A DNA stretch of 64,000 bases from Pedobacter sp. R20-19 (lineage in GTDB: Bacteria > Bacteroidota > Bacteroidia > Sphingobacteriales > Sphingobacteriaceae): positions 310,001-374,000 of the forward strand of contig NZ_JCKI01000008.1 of the NCBI RefSeq assembly GCF_000708265.2, in the 5' to 3' direction. The notes beneath the pieces are model-generated. The model was not told where the DNA came from, made no database searches, and saw only the letters and a list, made by a program, of their open reading frames with translations. Shown one piece after another: positions 33,718-42,047 of the stretch. Position numbers and translations under genes: made by a program. The first letter of the stretch is position 1. Each line of letters begins with the position of its first letter.

Positions 33718-34250
33718 ATGATTAGAACTTCAATTGTTAGTCTGAGGATTAGGAAAAAATAAAACTCTTTAGGGAGATAAATCGCATAAGGGGTAAATTT
33801 TAAAACGATAAATAAACATAAAAATAGTATTGTAAAAAATATGATCGTTCTTGTTGAGGTATGATATGCAAATAAATCCCAGCGTAGTTTTCCTACATTT
33901 GGTTTATGATTTGTTACGTTAAATGCCACAATATTCTTGTCGTCATTATCCTTTGTGTAAGGCTTTTCCATTATGTGGAAGTAAATAATATCTCCTGGTT
34001 TAGGTATGTTTTGCATCCACCATCGCAGATTTGGCTTAAAGGAAGAAGTTGTTTCAATAACTTTATTTTCTGAACATTGAACCTTTAAATGAAGTGTGGA
34101 TTTATGATATCCAGTATTTTTTTTTATACATATTATTCTACCAAATAATAATTGAGTTTTTAAACTTTTGGTTACTGTAAAAAGTGAGAACAAATCTATT
34201 AATACCCAAAGCAAAATTATCAATATAATAAGTATCTTTATCATAATCAA
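33714..34250 (-). CDS. Membrane protein of the VgrG cluster, candidate immunity protein
   Basis: A 178-residue protein with an N-terminal transmembrane segment (IKILIILIILLWVLIDLFSLF) and two C-terminal ones (TIIFFTILFLCLFIVLKF and FYFFLILRLTIEVLII). A soluble domain (about 30-130) lies between them. It starts by a 4-base overlap with the tip-protein gene and ends in a 4-base overlap with the TPR gene, so all three are cotranslated. No family is recognised. As the gene directly after the tip/effector gene it is the best candidate to protect against any toxic part of that protein. Confidence 0.65.
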   Translation of the reverse strand: MIMIKILIILIILLWVLIDLFSLFTVTKSLKTQLLFGRIICIKKNTGYHKSTLHLKVQCSENKVIETTSSFKPNLRWWMQNIPKPGDIIYFHIMEKPYTKDNDDKNIVAFNVTNHKPNVGKLRWDLFAYHTSTRTIIFFTILFLCLFIVLKFTPYAIYLPKEFYFFLILRLTIEVLII

Positions 34251-35587
34251 ATATCAGTTTCAATAACGTTTATTGAATTTCTTGCAGCTGCCTCACCTTC
34301 TAAAGAAGCTTCAAAATCCTTAATAGGTATTGTAAGTAACATATTAGTTAATATATTGTATGCTTCTATACCAAGTTCTAAAGGTGACGGTAAGGCGTTT
34401 TTCAATGATGTTAATCCTTTACTTCTGGCTTGAGATAAATTGGTTCTATCCAACTGGCTACCTTCTTCTAAATCATATCTTTCTGTGTTATAGTAACTAC
34501 CCGAAGCATCACCTTGATGCTGTACATTGGAAGTTGAAGTGCGAGCTGGATTTCTTTCTTGTATTGAATTAGGATTACGATTTGTTGATCTATCCAATTC
34601 TGTTTCTTCTATAACACTACCATCTGGGTTTGTATGTATTCCAGTTCTTCTTTCATATTCCAAATCATAATAATTTGAAATATTTGGATCATGATCTTTT
34701 ATGAGAATATCCGAAGCATCTGCAACGTAGTCCGTCTCTCCTGCTGCATTCGGAACATCAAAAAAAGGCTCGTCAGATTGAGTAAGCTTATCGGCATTTT
34801 CTAACGTCTTACCATCGGCATAATCTGCCATAGGATATGAACTATTATCCTGTACGCCTTGATAAACTTCCCCTTTTACCCAATCAAATCCCTGACTGGC
34901 TCCATAGCCTGACAATAGCCAAGCTGCGCCCTCGCCAGCATAGATAAATGCTCCCTTCGTACCGAATGTTCCATTTATCATTTTTATATTAGCAAAGAAC
35001 GACGAACCGGCGGTAAATACTGTTGCTACACCTGCACTTAATAATGCTGAGCCAAGTATTATGCCACCAACATGGGTTAAAGTTGAAGCTACCTTTAAGT
35101 CCGTAAATTCATCAGCTGCTGCTTCGGAATAAAAAATCATAACATTACCGCCTAATAAACACGTGATTTTCGATTGCTCAATTAAAGCCTTTTGATTTTC
35201 TAATTTAACTTTCGGATGAACCGGCATCCAATCACTTCCACTAGTTAACAAGGAACAAATACTAGGTGTCAACGCTGCTCCGGCACCTGCAACAGCTCCG
35301 CCAGCAGCAGCACCAGCACCAATAGCCATGGCTAATCCGACTCCAACTGCCCCACCACTTAAAATTGTAGCAGCAATAACAACTGCTGCTATTATTGCTC
35401 CAATAATTGCACCAGCAATAACCATTTTAGCACAAAAGAAATTACCGCTAAAACGATCATTAATTGTCGCTGCAAGTTTCCCATTGGCTATTTTTATCGT
35501 ACTCTGACTTTTTACGAGCATCTGAGATTTTTTCATCCCATCCGTACATACTAAAAAAACTTCATTTGGAACATATCTTTGAGCCAT
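34247..35587 (-). CDS. PAAR-like (DUF4280-type) tip protein with inserted hydrophobic segment
   Basis: A 446-residue protein. Its N terminus looks like a DUF4280 PAAR-like spike tip: conserved cysteines at 14, 52, 111 and 143, the GKLAATINDR strand and the LEQSKITCLLGGNV end. Between Cys52 and Cys111 there is a long Ala/Gly/Ile-rich stretch (about 55-105) that can form a membrane hairpin. A second hydrophobic stretch (about 170-225) follows, and a polar tail with no recognised motif makes up about 230-446. PAAR-like tips sit on VgrG and carry effectors; the membrane segments suggest that this one inserts into a target membrane or delivers the tail. The gene is in the VgrG operon. Confidence 0.8.
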   Translation of the reverse strand: MAQRYVPNEVFLVCTDGMKKSQMLVKSQSTIKIANGKLAATINDRFSGNFFCAKMVIAGAIIGAIIAAVVIAATILSGGAVGVGLAMAIGAGAAAGGAVAGAGAALTPSICSLLTSGSDWMPVHPKVKLENQKALIEQSKITCLLGGNVMIFYSEAAADEFTDLKVASTLTHVGGIILGSALLSAGVATVFTAGSSFFANIKMINGTFGTKGAFIYAGEGAAWLLSGYGASQGFDWVKGEVYQGVQDNSSYPMADYADGKTLENADKLTQSDEPFFDVPNAAGETDYVADASDILIKDHDPNISNYYDLEYERRTGIHTNPDGSVIEETELDRSTNRNPNSIQERNPARTSTSNVQHQGDASGSYYNTERYDLEEGSQLDRTNLSQARSKGLTSLKNALPSPLELGIEAYNILTNMLLTIPIKDFEASLEGEAAARNSINVIETDI

Positions 35588-35594
35588 AATAATC

Positions 35595-36482
35595 CTATTT
35601 AATTAATTCAATTTGATATTGTAAAATATGAAACAAAGCATTATTAGCTTTTTCCTCCATTCTTGCGGTAGTCTTTTCTAAATATCCCTCTTTAGCTTCA
35701 TAAATAGATGTTGCATTACAACCATAACTATAAGAAAAATTGTCGCCAGTAATTACCTTATAGTCTTTTTCATATAGTTTTTTAAGATTTGAAAAGTCAG
35801 TCATTTTTTGCAGAAAACTATCATTTACATTTATTTTATCATCATTCTTATTTATTGATTGAGAATGATTAAAATCTATAAAATTACCTTGAAAAAGTTT
35901 TGAGTTAGTTTTAAATGTATGTTTATTGGAAATATTATTTTCTATTTCTTTGTTATAAACATCATTAAAGAAGAGTGTATAAAGAATATTTTGCTGTAAT
36001 ACTTTTAATGAGGAGGAAAATTCTAAATCTCCTGCTGTAAATATCCCTTTCATACTCATATCATCGCGATATTTTAATAGCTCATTCTTTTTTAACTGTC
36101 TCCATTTATCGAATATTTCATTTTGGTTCATAATATCCTCTATACCACCATATTTATTCAATTTGAGACGTATATACTCTAAAGGAATATTGAAAATCAA
36201 ACTGAAATTTAAAAGATCGGTACTATCGGGAGTTGTGTTCAAAACTTTATTTTGCTCTGTTTTTATAGCTACGATTATATTCTCAGAAGTTACATCTTCG
36301 ACTATCAAAGACCATATGATATGAGTTCTACTATTCACAAAATTTCTGCCATTGACATTAAGATTCTGAGATACAAGAATGTTATAACGTAATTTACCTA
36401 GTGGATATGTCAAAATAAATTTAGAACTTTGAACACTGTCCTTAGTATTTTCTTCATCAAAAAATTTAAATCTACTACTCAT
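35595..36482 (-). CDS. Unknown protein between VgrG and tip genes, candidate adaptor or chaperone
   Basis: A 295-residue, AT-rich, asparagine/lysine-rich cytoplasmic protein with no signal peptide, membrane segment or recognised motif. It is 2 bases after the VgrG gene and 7 bases before the tip-protein gene, positions where T6SS loading adaptors are usually encoded. The N-terminal part (KFILTYPLGKLRYNILVSQN) is beta-rich and the C terminus is helical (EKTTARMEEKANNALFHILQ). It could also be part of a tripartite spike assembly. Function is not known. Confidence 0.65.
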   Translation of the reverse strand: MSSRFKFFDEENTKDSVQSSKFILTYPLGKLRYNILVSQNLNVNGRNFVNSRTHIIWSLIVEDVTSENIIVAIKTEQNKVLNTTPDSTDLLNFSLIFNIPLEYIRLKLNKYGGIEDIMNQNEIFDKWRQLKKNELLKYRDDMSMKGIFTAGDLEFSSSLKVLQQNILYTLFFNDVYNKEIENNISNKHTFKTNSKLFQGNFIDFNHSQSINKNDDKINVNDSFLQKMTDFSNLKKLYEKDYKVITGDNFSYSYGCNATSIYEAKEGYLEKTTARMEEKANNALFHILQYQIELIK

Positions 36483-36484
36483 AA

Positions 36485-38290
36485 TTAATTTATATCTACT
36501 TGACTACCTGTTATTGTTTGTACACCTCCTGAAGTTTGTGAAATAGTGGCATCCGAGCAAACGACAATAGTTCCCTGCGATTCCAAATTATAAGTTTTAC
36601 TACCAACGTTTACCGCAGTTGTCCCAACTGTACCAATATTTACCGCTGTGCCTGGCATTTTACCTGCATTAGCATTAATCGCATCCGTACCCTGAATATT
36701 AATAATTTTTCCGACAATATCAATTGTTCCGTCTTTTTTTAAGGTGATGCTGCTATCCCCCGTCCGGATTACAATTGTTTCAGCAGATTCTGCCGTAATT
36801 TGTCCCGGACCGTTTTCAACCTTAACAAAATTAGCACCGTTTGTACCCAGGTTCAGTGCATGGTTTAAATCATCAAAAGTTAACGCACTTCCCTTTCTGG
36901 AGGTTAACCCTTTAGTGTTACTATTTTTAAATCCCTTGCTATCGCCACTCTTCCCATGGTACACACTACCAATCACCACTGGCCGGGCAACGTTACCTTC
37001 TTCGAAAGCAATCACCACCTGATCACCTTTTTCCGGAATCACATGAAAACCACGGTTTTTACCGGTATCCCCACTACCCGCATTCGGGCTCACTACCCTT
37101 AACCATTCTGTAGGATCATTAGTTTGGCATTCCCACTTAAACCGCACCTTAATCCGGCCCTGCCCTTGCGGATCATCATTATCCAGTACATCTGCCAGTT
37201 GCATATCCGGACTTGGTTTATCATAATTCTTAACCAGTAAACGCTCTGTGGTAGAAACCAAACCTTCAAAAGTATTGCTGTATTTTCCGGTCCCGTCAAG
37301 CGTATGGTTAATACTCGTGATTAAAAACTTACCCAGGCTTTCCGTTGCAAAAGTAATTTCCTGCCTGATGCTCATCGTAATTTCTGCAATAGTACCAATA
37401 CCCAGTTGCGTATTATCGCCACTGCCATTTACTTTTAACAGTTCACTGATGTGTGCCTTTTCCTCATTTTCTACATGACTCTTAATGTCGCTACCATTAT
37501 CTACCCTGATCAGCGAGGGTTGATTAAAGGTTTTGCTGAACATGTTGTTCGAAGCTTTGATCGCGTGAGCCAGATCTGGATGGCCATCGGCCTTGCCACT
37601 ACTTTCGCTGTGCAACATTTCATCCTGTTTAGGATTATAGGCAAAACGCTTGTTTTTAATAGGAGCCACCTCCATAGCATATTGCAGGTTATGTACATCG
37701 CGTCCGTAAAATAAGGATACATCTTTTTGCTCATCCGGCTTTCCGAAATTCAGCTGCAAGCCATCATAATACAACCATTCATGGTACTCTCCTGATAAGC
37801 GGTTCATAAATTCCCAGTCGCTTTCTTTATATTGAATCAGGTAATCTATACTTGACTGGCGGCTGGCATTGGCAACAATTTTTAAATCATTTACCGGTGT
37901 ATCTTTTGTGGCCAGTTTTACAATATCGTCTAAATCTTTATCCAGGTAAGATCCTAAATCCTGACCACGATCTATTAAAATAGTCGGGCTGTAACCACTT
38001 ACAATCAACACCCCATGGTAACCATGGCTTTGCGAAAGTTCTACCTTGGTAACCAGACCAGAAAAATGTTGCATTTGTTCTGGCGAATGGCCAAAAGATG
38101 CAGTTAAGGTTTTTCCAACAAAATCCCGGCTGTCATCTAAATTGATTAAGCCCGGAGTTCCTAATTGGTCGTGGTTAAAGTGCAGCTCAAAGTAATGGTG
38201 CTGATTAAAGGCCTGTGTCAGATTAAATGATGAAAAATGGGCTATTGGTGTATCTTCTATGTTGATTTCTACTATAAGTTTGTTTTCCAT
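36485..38290 (-). CDS. vgrG: Type VI secretion tip protein VgrG
   Basis: A 601-residue spike protein of contractile injection systems. The N-terminal gp27-like part begins EINIEDTPIAHFSSFNLTQA and has SHGYHGVLIVSGYSPTILID. The OB-fold gp5-like segment is seen in LADVLDNDDPQGQGRIKVRF and the conserved VIPEKGDQVVIAFEEGN. The C-terminal beta-prism contains SSITLKKDGTIDIVGKIINI and ends in beta-repeats (QTSGGVQTITGSQVDIN). In Bacteroidota VgrG proteins belong to T6SSiii-type loci, and this VgrG is likely TssI. Effectors may be carried non-covalently, because no C-terminal enzymatic domain is fused. No tssB, tssC, tssK or tssF-type gene is in the window, so this is an orphan VgrG island. Confidence 0.93.
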   Translation of the reverse strand: MENKLIVEINIEDTPIAHFSSFNLTQAFNQHHYFELHFNHDQLGTPGLINLDDSRDFVGKTLTASFGHSPEQMQHFSGLVTKVELSQSHGYHGVLIVSGYSPTILIDRGQDLGSYLDKDLDDIVKLATKDTPVNDLKIVANASRQSSIDYLIQYKESDWEFMNRLSGEYHEWLYYDGLQLNFGKPDEQKDVSLFYGRDVHNLQYAMEVAPIKNKRFAYNPKQDEMLHSESSGKADGHPDLAHAIKASNNMFSKTFNQPSLIRVDNGSDIKSHVENEEKAHISELLKVNGSGDNTQLGIGTIAEITMSIRQEITFATESLGKFLITSINHTLDGTGKYSNTFEGLVSTTERLLVKNYDKPSPDMQLADVLDNDDPQGQGRIKVRFKWECQTNDPTEWLRVVSPNAGSGDTGKNRGFHVIPEKGDQVVIAFEEGNVARPVVIGSVYHGKSGDSKGFKNSNTKGLTSRKGSALTFDDLNHALNLGTNGANFVKVENGPGQITAESAETIVIRTGDSSITLKKDGTIDIVGKIINIQGTDAINANAGKMPGTAVNIGTVGTTAVNVGSKTYNLESQGTIVVCSDATISQTSGGVQTITGSQVDIN

Positions 38291-38322
38291 AATATTGATT
38301 TATTGTGGGTAAGCAGATTAAT

Positions 38323-39039
38323 TTATATTGATTTATAGATGGCAATTTTATACAGGCCAGGATAAAAATGTACTTCAAAGGGTAAGCCTGCCGCATTTCG
38401 CTTGAGCGAAGAATCTATCGCTTTCTTTGTATACGGATGAACCTCTACGGTATTCCCTTTCTTTAAATAACCATTGCCGATCATGGTATCTATATCATTC
38501 GGTTTAACATGAATACAGCCATGTGATTCTCCCAACTGAAATATTTTTCTCCTTGCTGTTGCAGCTTCATCTGTAGGTGTTGTATGAATGAAATCGCCCA
38601 TTACATATTCCTTACCATTCATTTTACGATCAAGGTTAACGTCCTTGAAATATTTAACAGATACATGACCAAAATCATTAAACAGCCATTTCGTAGGGAT
38701 GGGAGAATTTGGGTAGAGCTCACGTTGATATTTAAGTACTGCATTGGTAACGCCTTTCTGGTCATTTTTATATTGCCCCCATTGTGCGTTCACATCTGTT
38801 AATTTTTTCCAGACTCCATTGTACTTAACCATTACAATATCTCCAGTAATTTTAACTTCAGTTCCCCAGGCTATACCAGACCATGCAGCATATTTACCAT
38901 AGCTAACATGTTTCTCGATACTTTTAATCACAAACCTACCAACAGTTGTAGATGTTTGTGAATGTCCATCGCCACCCATCTTTACGTTTACAGGGCCACC
39001 ATGTGCATCAAATTCCTTTATCTTTAAAAGCGTATTCAT
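38323..39039 (-). CDS. L,D-transpeptidase (YkuD-fold) protein, candidate cell-wall effector
   Basis: A 238-residue protein with the YkuD signature: SHGC with catalytic Cys175 and His173 in LGESHGCIHVKPNDID, and an upstream His152 in GDFIHTTP. Ordinary L,D-transpeptidases are exported, but this one lacks a signal peptide and sits two genes before the tip gene, directly before vgrG, in a spike operon. That fits a T6SS effector related to the known Tlde1-type YkuD effectors that attack peptidoglycan. The N-terminal 120 residues (about 1-120, KEFDAHGGPVNVKMGG and so on) are of unknown fold and may be the loading domain. The gene starts six bases after the lipoprotein gene. Confidence 0.82.
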   Translation of the reverse strand: MNTLLKIKEFDAHGGPVNVKMGGDGHSQTSTTVGRFVIKSIEKHVSYGKYAAWSGIAWGTEVKITGDIVMVKYNGVWKKLTDVNAQWGQYKNDQKGVTNAVLKYQRELYPNSPIPTKWLFNDFGHVSVKYFKDVNLDRKMNGKEYVMGDFIHTTPTDEAATARRKIFQLGESHGCIHVKPNDIDTMIGNGYLKKGNTVEVHPYTKKAIDSSLKRNAAGLPFEVHFYPGLYKIAIYKSI

Positions 39040-39045
39040 CTATAG

Positions 39046-39627
39046 CTAGTTATATTTTAAAACCTCCACCATAATCACATGAGCCTGGTCTAATTTCTCA
39101 TGGCTATTAAAAGTCAGTTTAATGGTTGTACTTTCCGAGACTTTAATCTTTACGGGGAGGGGTTGCGCCGTTATACCAATCAAGGGCTTTTCTTCTTTAA
39201 TACTTCCAAAATAGCTTGCAAAATCAGCAACGGGTAAAGAATCTGAGATCGACTCAGGTATAAGGCATATCACACCTGCCTTTACCATACTCACTTTCTC
39301 TTCATTCTTGTAGTATTGTACCACAATGCTTTTTTCCGCATCATTTTTTTCATCATTATAAATTTCAACCATAAGCTTCGAAGAGAATGTTTTATTTAAT
39401 GATTGAATATGCGCTTCATTAAACTGAGCTAATGGAAGTTTTGCCAGCGAATCAATGTAAGTGAGAAATAAATGTGTAGTGCTGACTTTATGATCATTTA
39501 CAGGCTGAAGTCTACCCCCTTTTTTTTGATCTTGAGCTTGATTTCCACTACAGCCCAAAAAACAATTGATGAGAAAGGTGAAAATAACGGCATACCCTAT
39601 TTTAGAACTAAAAGATAAGATTTTCAT
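39046..39627 (-). CDS. Lipoprotein, candidate periplasmic immunity protein
   Basis: A 193-residue lipoprotein: signal peptide with the lipobox FLGC (Cys26) and a polar mature part of unknown fold. It is the first gene of the operon and is followed after six bases by the YkuD-type effector. Immunity to a peptidoglycan-targeting effector must act in the periplasm, and this is a natural place for a membrane-anchored lipoprotein, so an immunity role is a good inference. No homology is recognised; it could also be an unrelated envelope protein. Confidence 0.75.
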   Translation of the reverse strand: MKILSFSSKIGYAVIFTFLINCFLGCSGNQAQDQKKGGRLQPVNDHKVSTTHLFLTYIDSLAKLPLAQFNEAHIQSLNKTFSSKLMVEIYNDEKNDAEKSIVVQYYKNEEKVSMVKAGVICLIPESISDSLPVADFASYFGSIKEEKPLIGITAQPLPVKIKVSESTTIKLTFNSHEKLDQAHVIMVEVLKYN

Positions 39628-40361
39628 TTAAGGTTGGTTATGGTTAGATGAATTATACGGCTGGCCGATTAATTAGAAAATCATGGTTAATAAGATATTG
39701 AAACCATAATCTTTTAAATGGTACAGTTGATTTAAAAAACTTAATCCTTAAATCTATACTGCAAAATTTATAAATACCTAATCGCTGGAAGAGACTTCTT
39801 CTTAGCCTGTAAAGGAAGATTTAAAGTAAATGTATGAGTACGAAATTGTATGGTATACAATTGGTCAGAGAAATTCAATTTAGCTTTGAAAGCCATATCA
39901 TTTGGATTTAGCGTTTATAAATTTGGTTAAAGCAGCCGAGAACTACTAAGTTCGACGTAAATCCAAATATCAGGCCAACTTAATACTTGATCAGTTGTTA
40001 ATAAGTAACATAGCGATACAAAAACACTAAAAAGGAGTAAAAAAGGCCTTTGCAACTATTAAAAATGAATTATCAGCGGCAATAATATGTTTAAAAATTA
40101 TGCCATTTGAATTTAAACACTTACAATATTGTAGAGAAAATGTTCAAAAAACAGACACCAACACGGCATGTATATACCTTAAATGGCATACAAATTTGCA
40201 TGATCGGGCTGAAGAAAATCTGAATGGAGGAACGTCATCAACATGAATTTAAAAAGAATGGATAGCATTTGCTTATGCTACCTATTATAAAAGTGATATA
40301 AATTTCCGAATTAATTCACAGATGATCATATCATCTAAAATACTTTTCTAAATTTTCGCAG
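39628..40361. other. Gene-free region upstream of the VgrG cluster
   Basis: About 730 AT-rich bases between the lipoprotein gene and the APC permease gene. The only frame worth naming is a 48-codon plus-strand ORF at 40100-40246 (starting MPFEFKHLQYCREN), which has no supporting signal. No consensus promoter, terminator, repeat or integrase scar is obvious. The region is the upstream edge of the accessory island. Confidence 0.4.
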
Positions 40362-41804
40362 TTAAAGCTTCGCATCCTTTCGGTTGATTAAAAAGTAAAC
40401 AGGAACGCCCAGTAAAACAATGATGAGACCAGGCCAGGTGTATTGCTGTTTATAAATAAGAAGCAAGATGCAAAATGCTGCACCGATCAACAGGTAAATG
40501 ATTGGCGTAACCGGATAAAGCCAGGTTTTGTAAGGCCTTTTCAAATCAGGCTTTTTAAACCTTAAATAAATCACACCAAATACCGTAATCATATAAAATA
40601 ATACAATTACAAAAGAAATCATATCTAAAAGATTGCCATACTGACCACTTAAACATAATAAAGATGCCCAAATTCCCTGCATCCAAAGTGATCTTTCAGG
40701 AACACCATTTTTATTATTTTTAATAGCCGCTTTAAAGAACATCCCATCCTGTGCCATGGTTTGAAAAACCCTTGCACCCGCCATTACGAGTCCGTTTACG
40801 CAGCCAAAAGTAGAAATCATCACCAAAACAGCCATTATTATGGTACCTGCTCCGTTGCCAAATATTTGCGCAGAAGCCACTACAGCAACTCTATCGTTCG
40901 GTGCAAAAGCAATGCTATCTCTACCTAAAGTGTTGAGGTAAACAAAATTGACCAATAAATACAATATCATCACTGCTGAAGTGCCTAAAACCATCGATCG
41001 AACCACATTTTTTTTAGGGTTTTCAATCTCTCCCGAAACAAAAGTTACATTTTCCCAGGCTACACTAGAAAATACCGAACCAACCATTGCAGCAGCAATT
41101 CCACCCATGATGGTCATTCCGGAAATAGATTCCCAACCGGTTTTCATGAAATTTCCACTTGAATCAGTCTTGAGATTATTGAAAGCATCCCAGCCAAATT
41201 TCATATTATCAGCCCAAAAACTATTTTTCACTAAGAAAAACCCTAATATGATTAAACCAATTAAAGCGACAATTTTAGATCCCGTAAAAATATTCTGTAA
41301 CACTTTACCACTCTCAACACCTTTTGTGTTAATATAAGTGAGCAGAAGAATAACTGCAATAGCCAAAATTTGTATCCAGGTTATTTTATAACCCCCACTT
41401 TGAAAAATCGGTGCTGCATCATTTAAAGCTGGTATTAAATAGGCAGTAAACTTACCAAAAGCCACTGCAACAGCTGCGATCGTACCAGTTTGAATGACTG
41501 TAAAAAGCCCCCAACCATAAAGAAATCCCATCATTTTACCAAAAATCTCTTTTAGATAGGTGTATTGCCCACCTGCCTTTGGAAACATAGCAGAAAGTTC
41601 ACCATAAGAAATAGCAGCCGCTATTGTCATTACAGCAGTGATTACCCACACTACAACTAACCAGTAACCTGAGCCTAAATTTCTCATAATATCGGCACTC
41701 ACAATAAAAATACCACTACCGATCATTGAACCCATTACCAGCATAGCCGCATCAAAAAGACCTAGTTTTCTTTTAGAAGCCTTTGCTTCATGTAGTTTTT
41801 CCAT
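40362..41804 (-). CDS. APC-family amino-acid permease
   Basis: A 480-residue inner-membrane transporter with about 12 hydrophobic segments. The APC signatures are present: GLFDAAMLVMGSMIGSGIFI in helix 1, ISYGELSAMFPKAGGQYTYL, and the WENVTFVSGEIENPKKNVVR segment. The organisation resembles the L-type/basic amino-acid exchangers of the APC superfamily; the substrate is unclear. The gene diverges from the pyrophosphatase gene. A second APC permease of different sequence is at 44425-45882. Confidence 0.88.
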   Translation of the reverse strand: MEKLHEAKASKRKLGLFDAAMLVMGSMIGSGIFIVSADIMRNLGSGYWLVVVWVITAVMTIAAAISYGELSAMFPKAGGQYTYLKEIFGKMMGFLYGWGLFTVIQTGTIAAVAVAFGKFTAYLIPALNDAAPIFQSGGYKITWIQILAIAVILLLTYINTKGVESGKVLQNIFTGSKIVALIGLIILGFFLVKNSFWADNMKFGWDAFNNLKTDSSGNFMKTGWESISGMTIMGGIAAAMVGSVFSSVAWENVTFVSGEIENPKKNVVRSMVLGTSAVMILYLLVNFVYLNTLGRDSIAFAPNDRVAVVASAQIFGNGAGTIIMAVLVMISTFGCVNGLVMAGARVFQTMAQDGMFFKAAIKNNKNGVPERSLWMQGIWASLLCLSGQYGNLLDMISFVIVLFYMITVFGVIYLRFKKPDLKRPYKTWLYPVTPIIYLLIGAAFCILLLIYKQQYTWPGLIIVLLGVPVYFLINRKDAKL

Positions 41805-42047
41805 TTTAGTTGTTTGGTGTTTAGCTTTAGTTTGTGGCTAAATTATTTAAAAAAAAGAAAAACTAACTTGTTCACATGTATCATTTTAATCGCATTATAA
41901 AATATGTTGCTGGCTTTATTTAATAGTTAATCCCTAAAATAAATTATTATATTGCTAATTAATAACCAAATCTAAGATCAGTGTTTGTTACGGATGAGCG
42001 TAACGTTAGAAAACTGATTGCTGTAAACCACTAACCAAATATTAATT

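Noticed and set aside
36485..38290. VgrG as part of a complete phage tail or eCIS locus
   Set aside because: No tube, sheath, baseplate, AAA+ or tail-fibre gene is found within 25 kb on either side; only spike, tip and effector-like genes are present.
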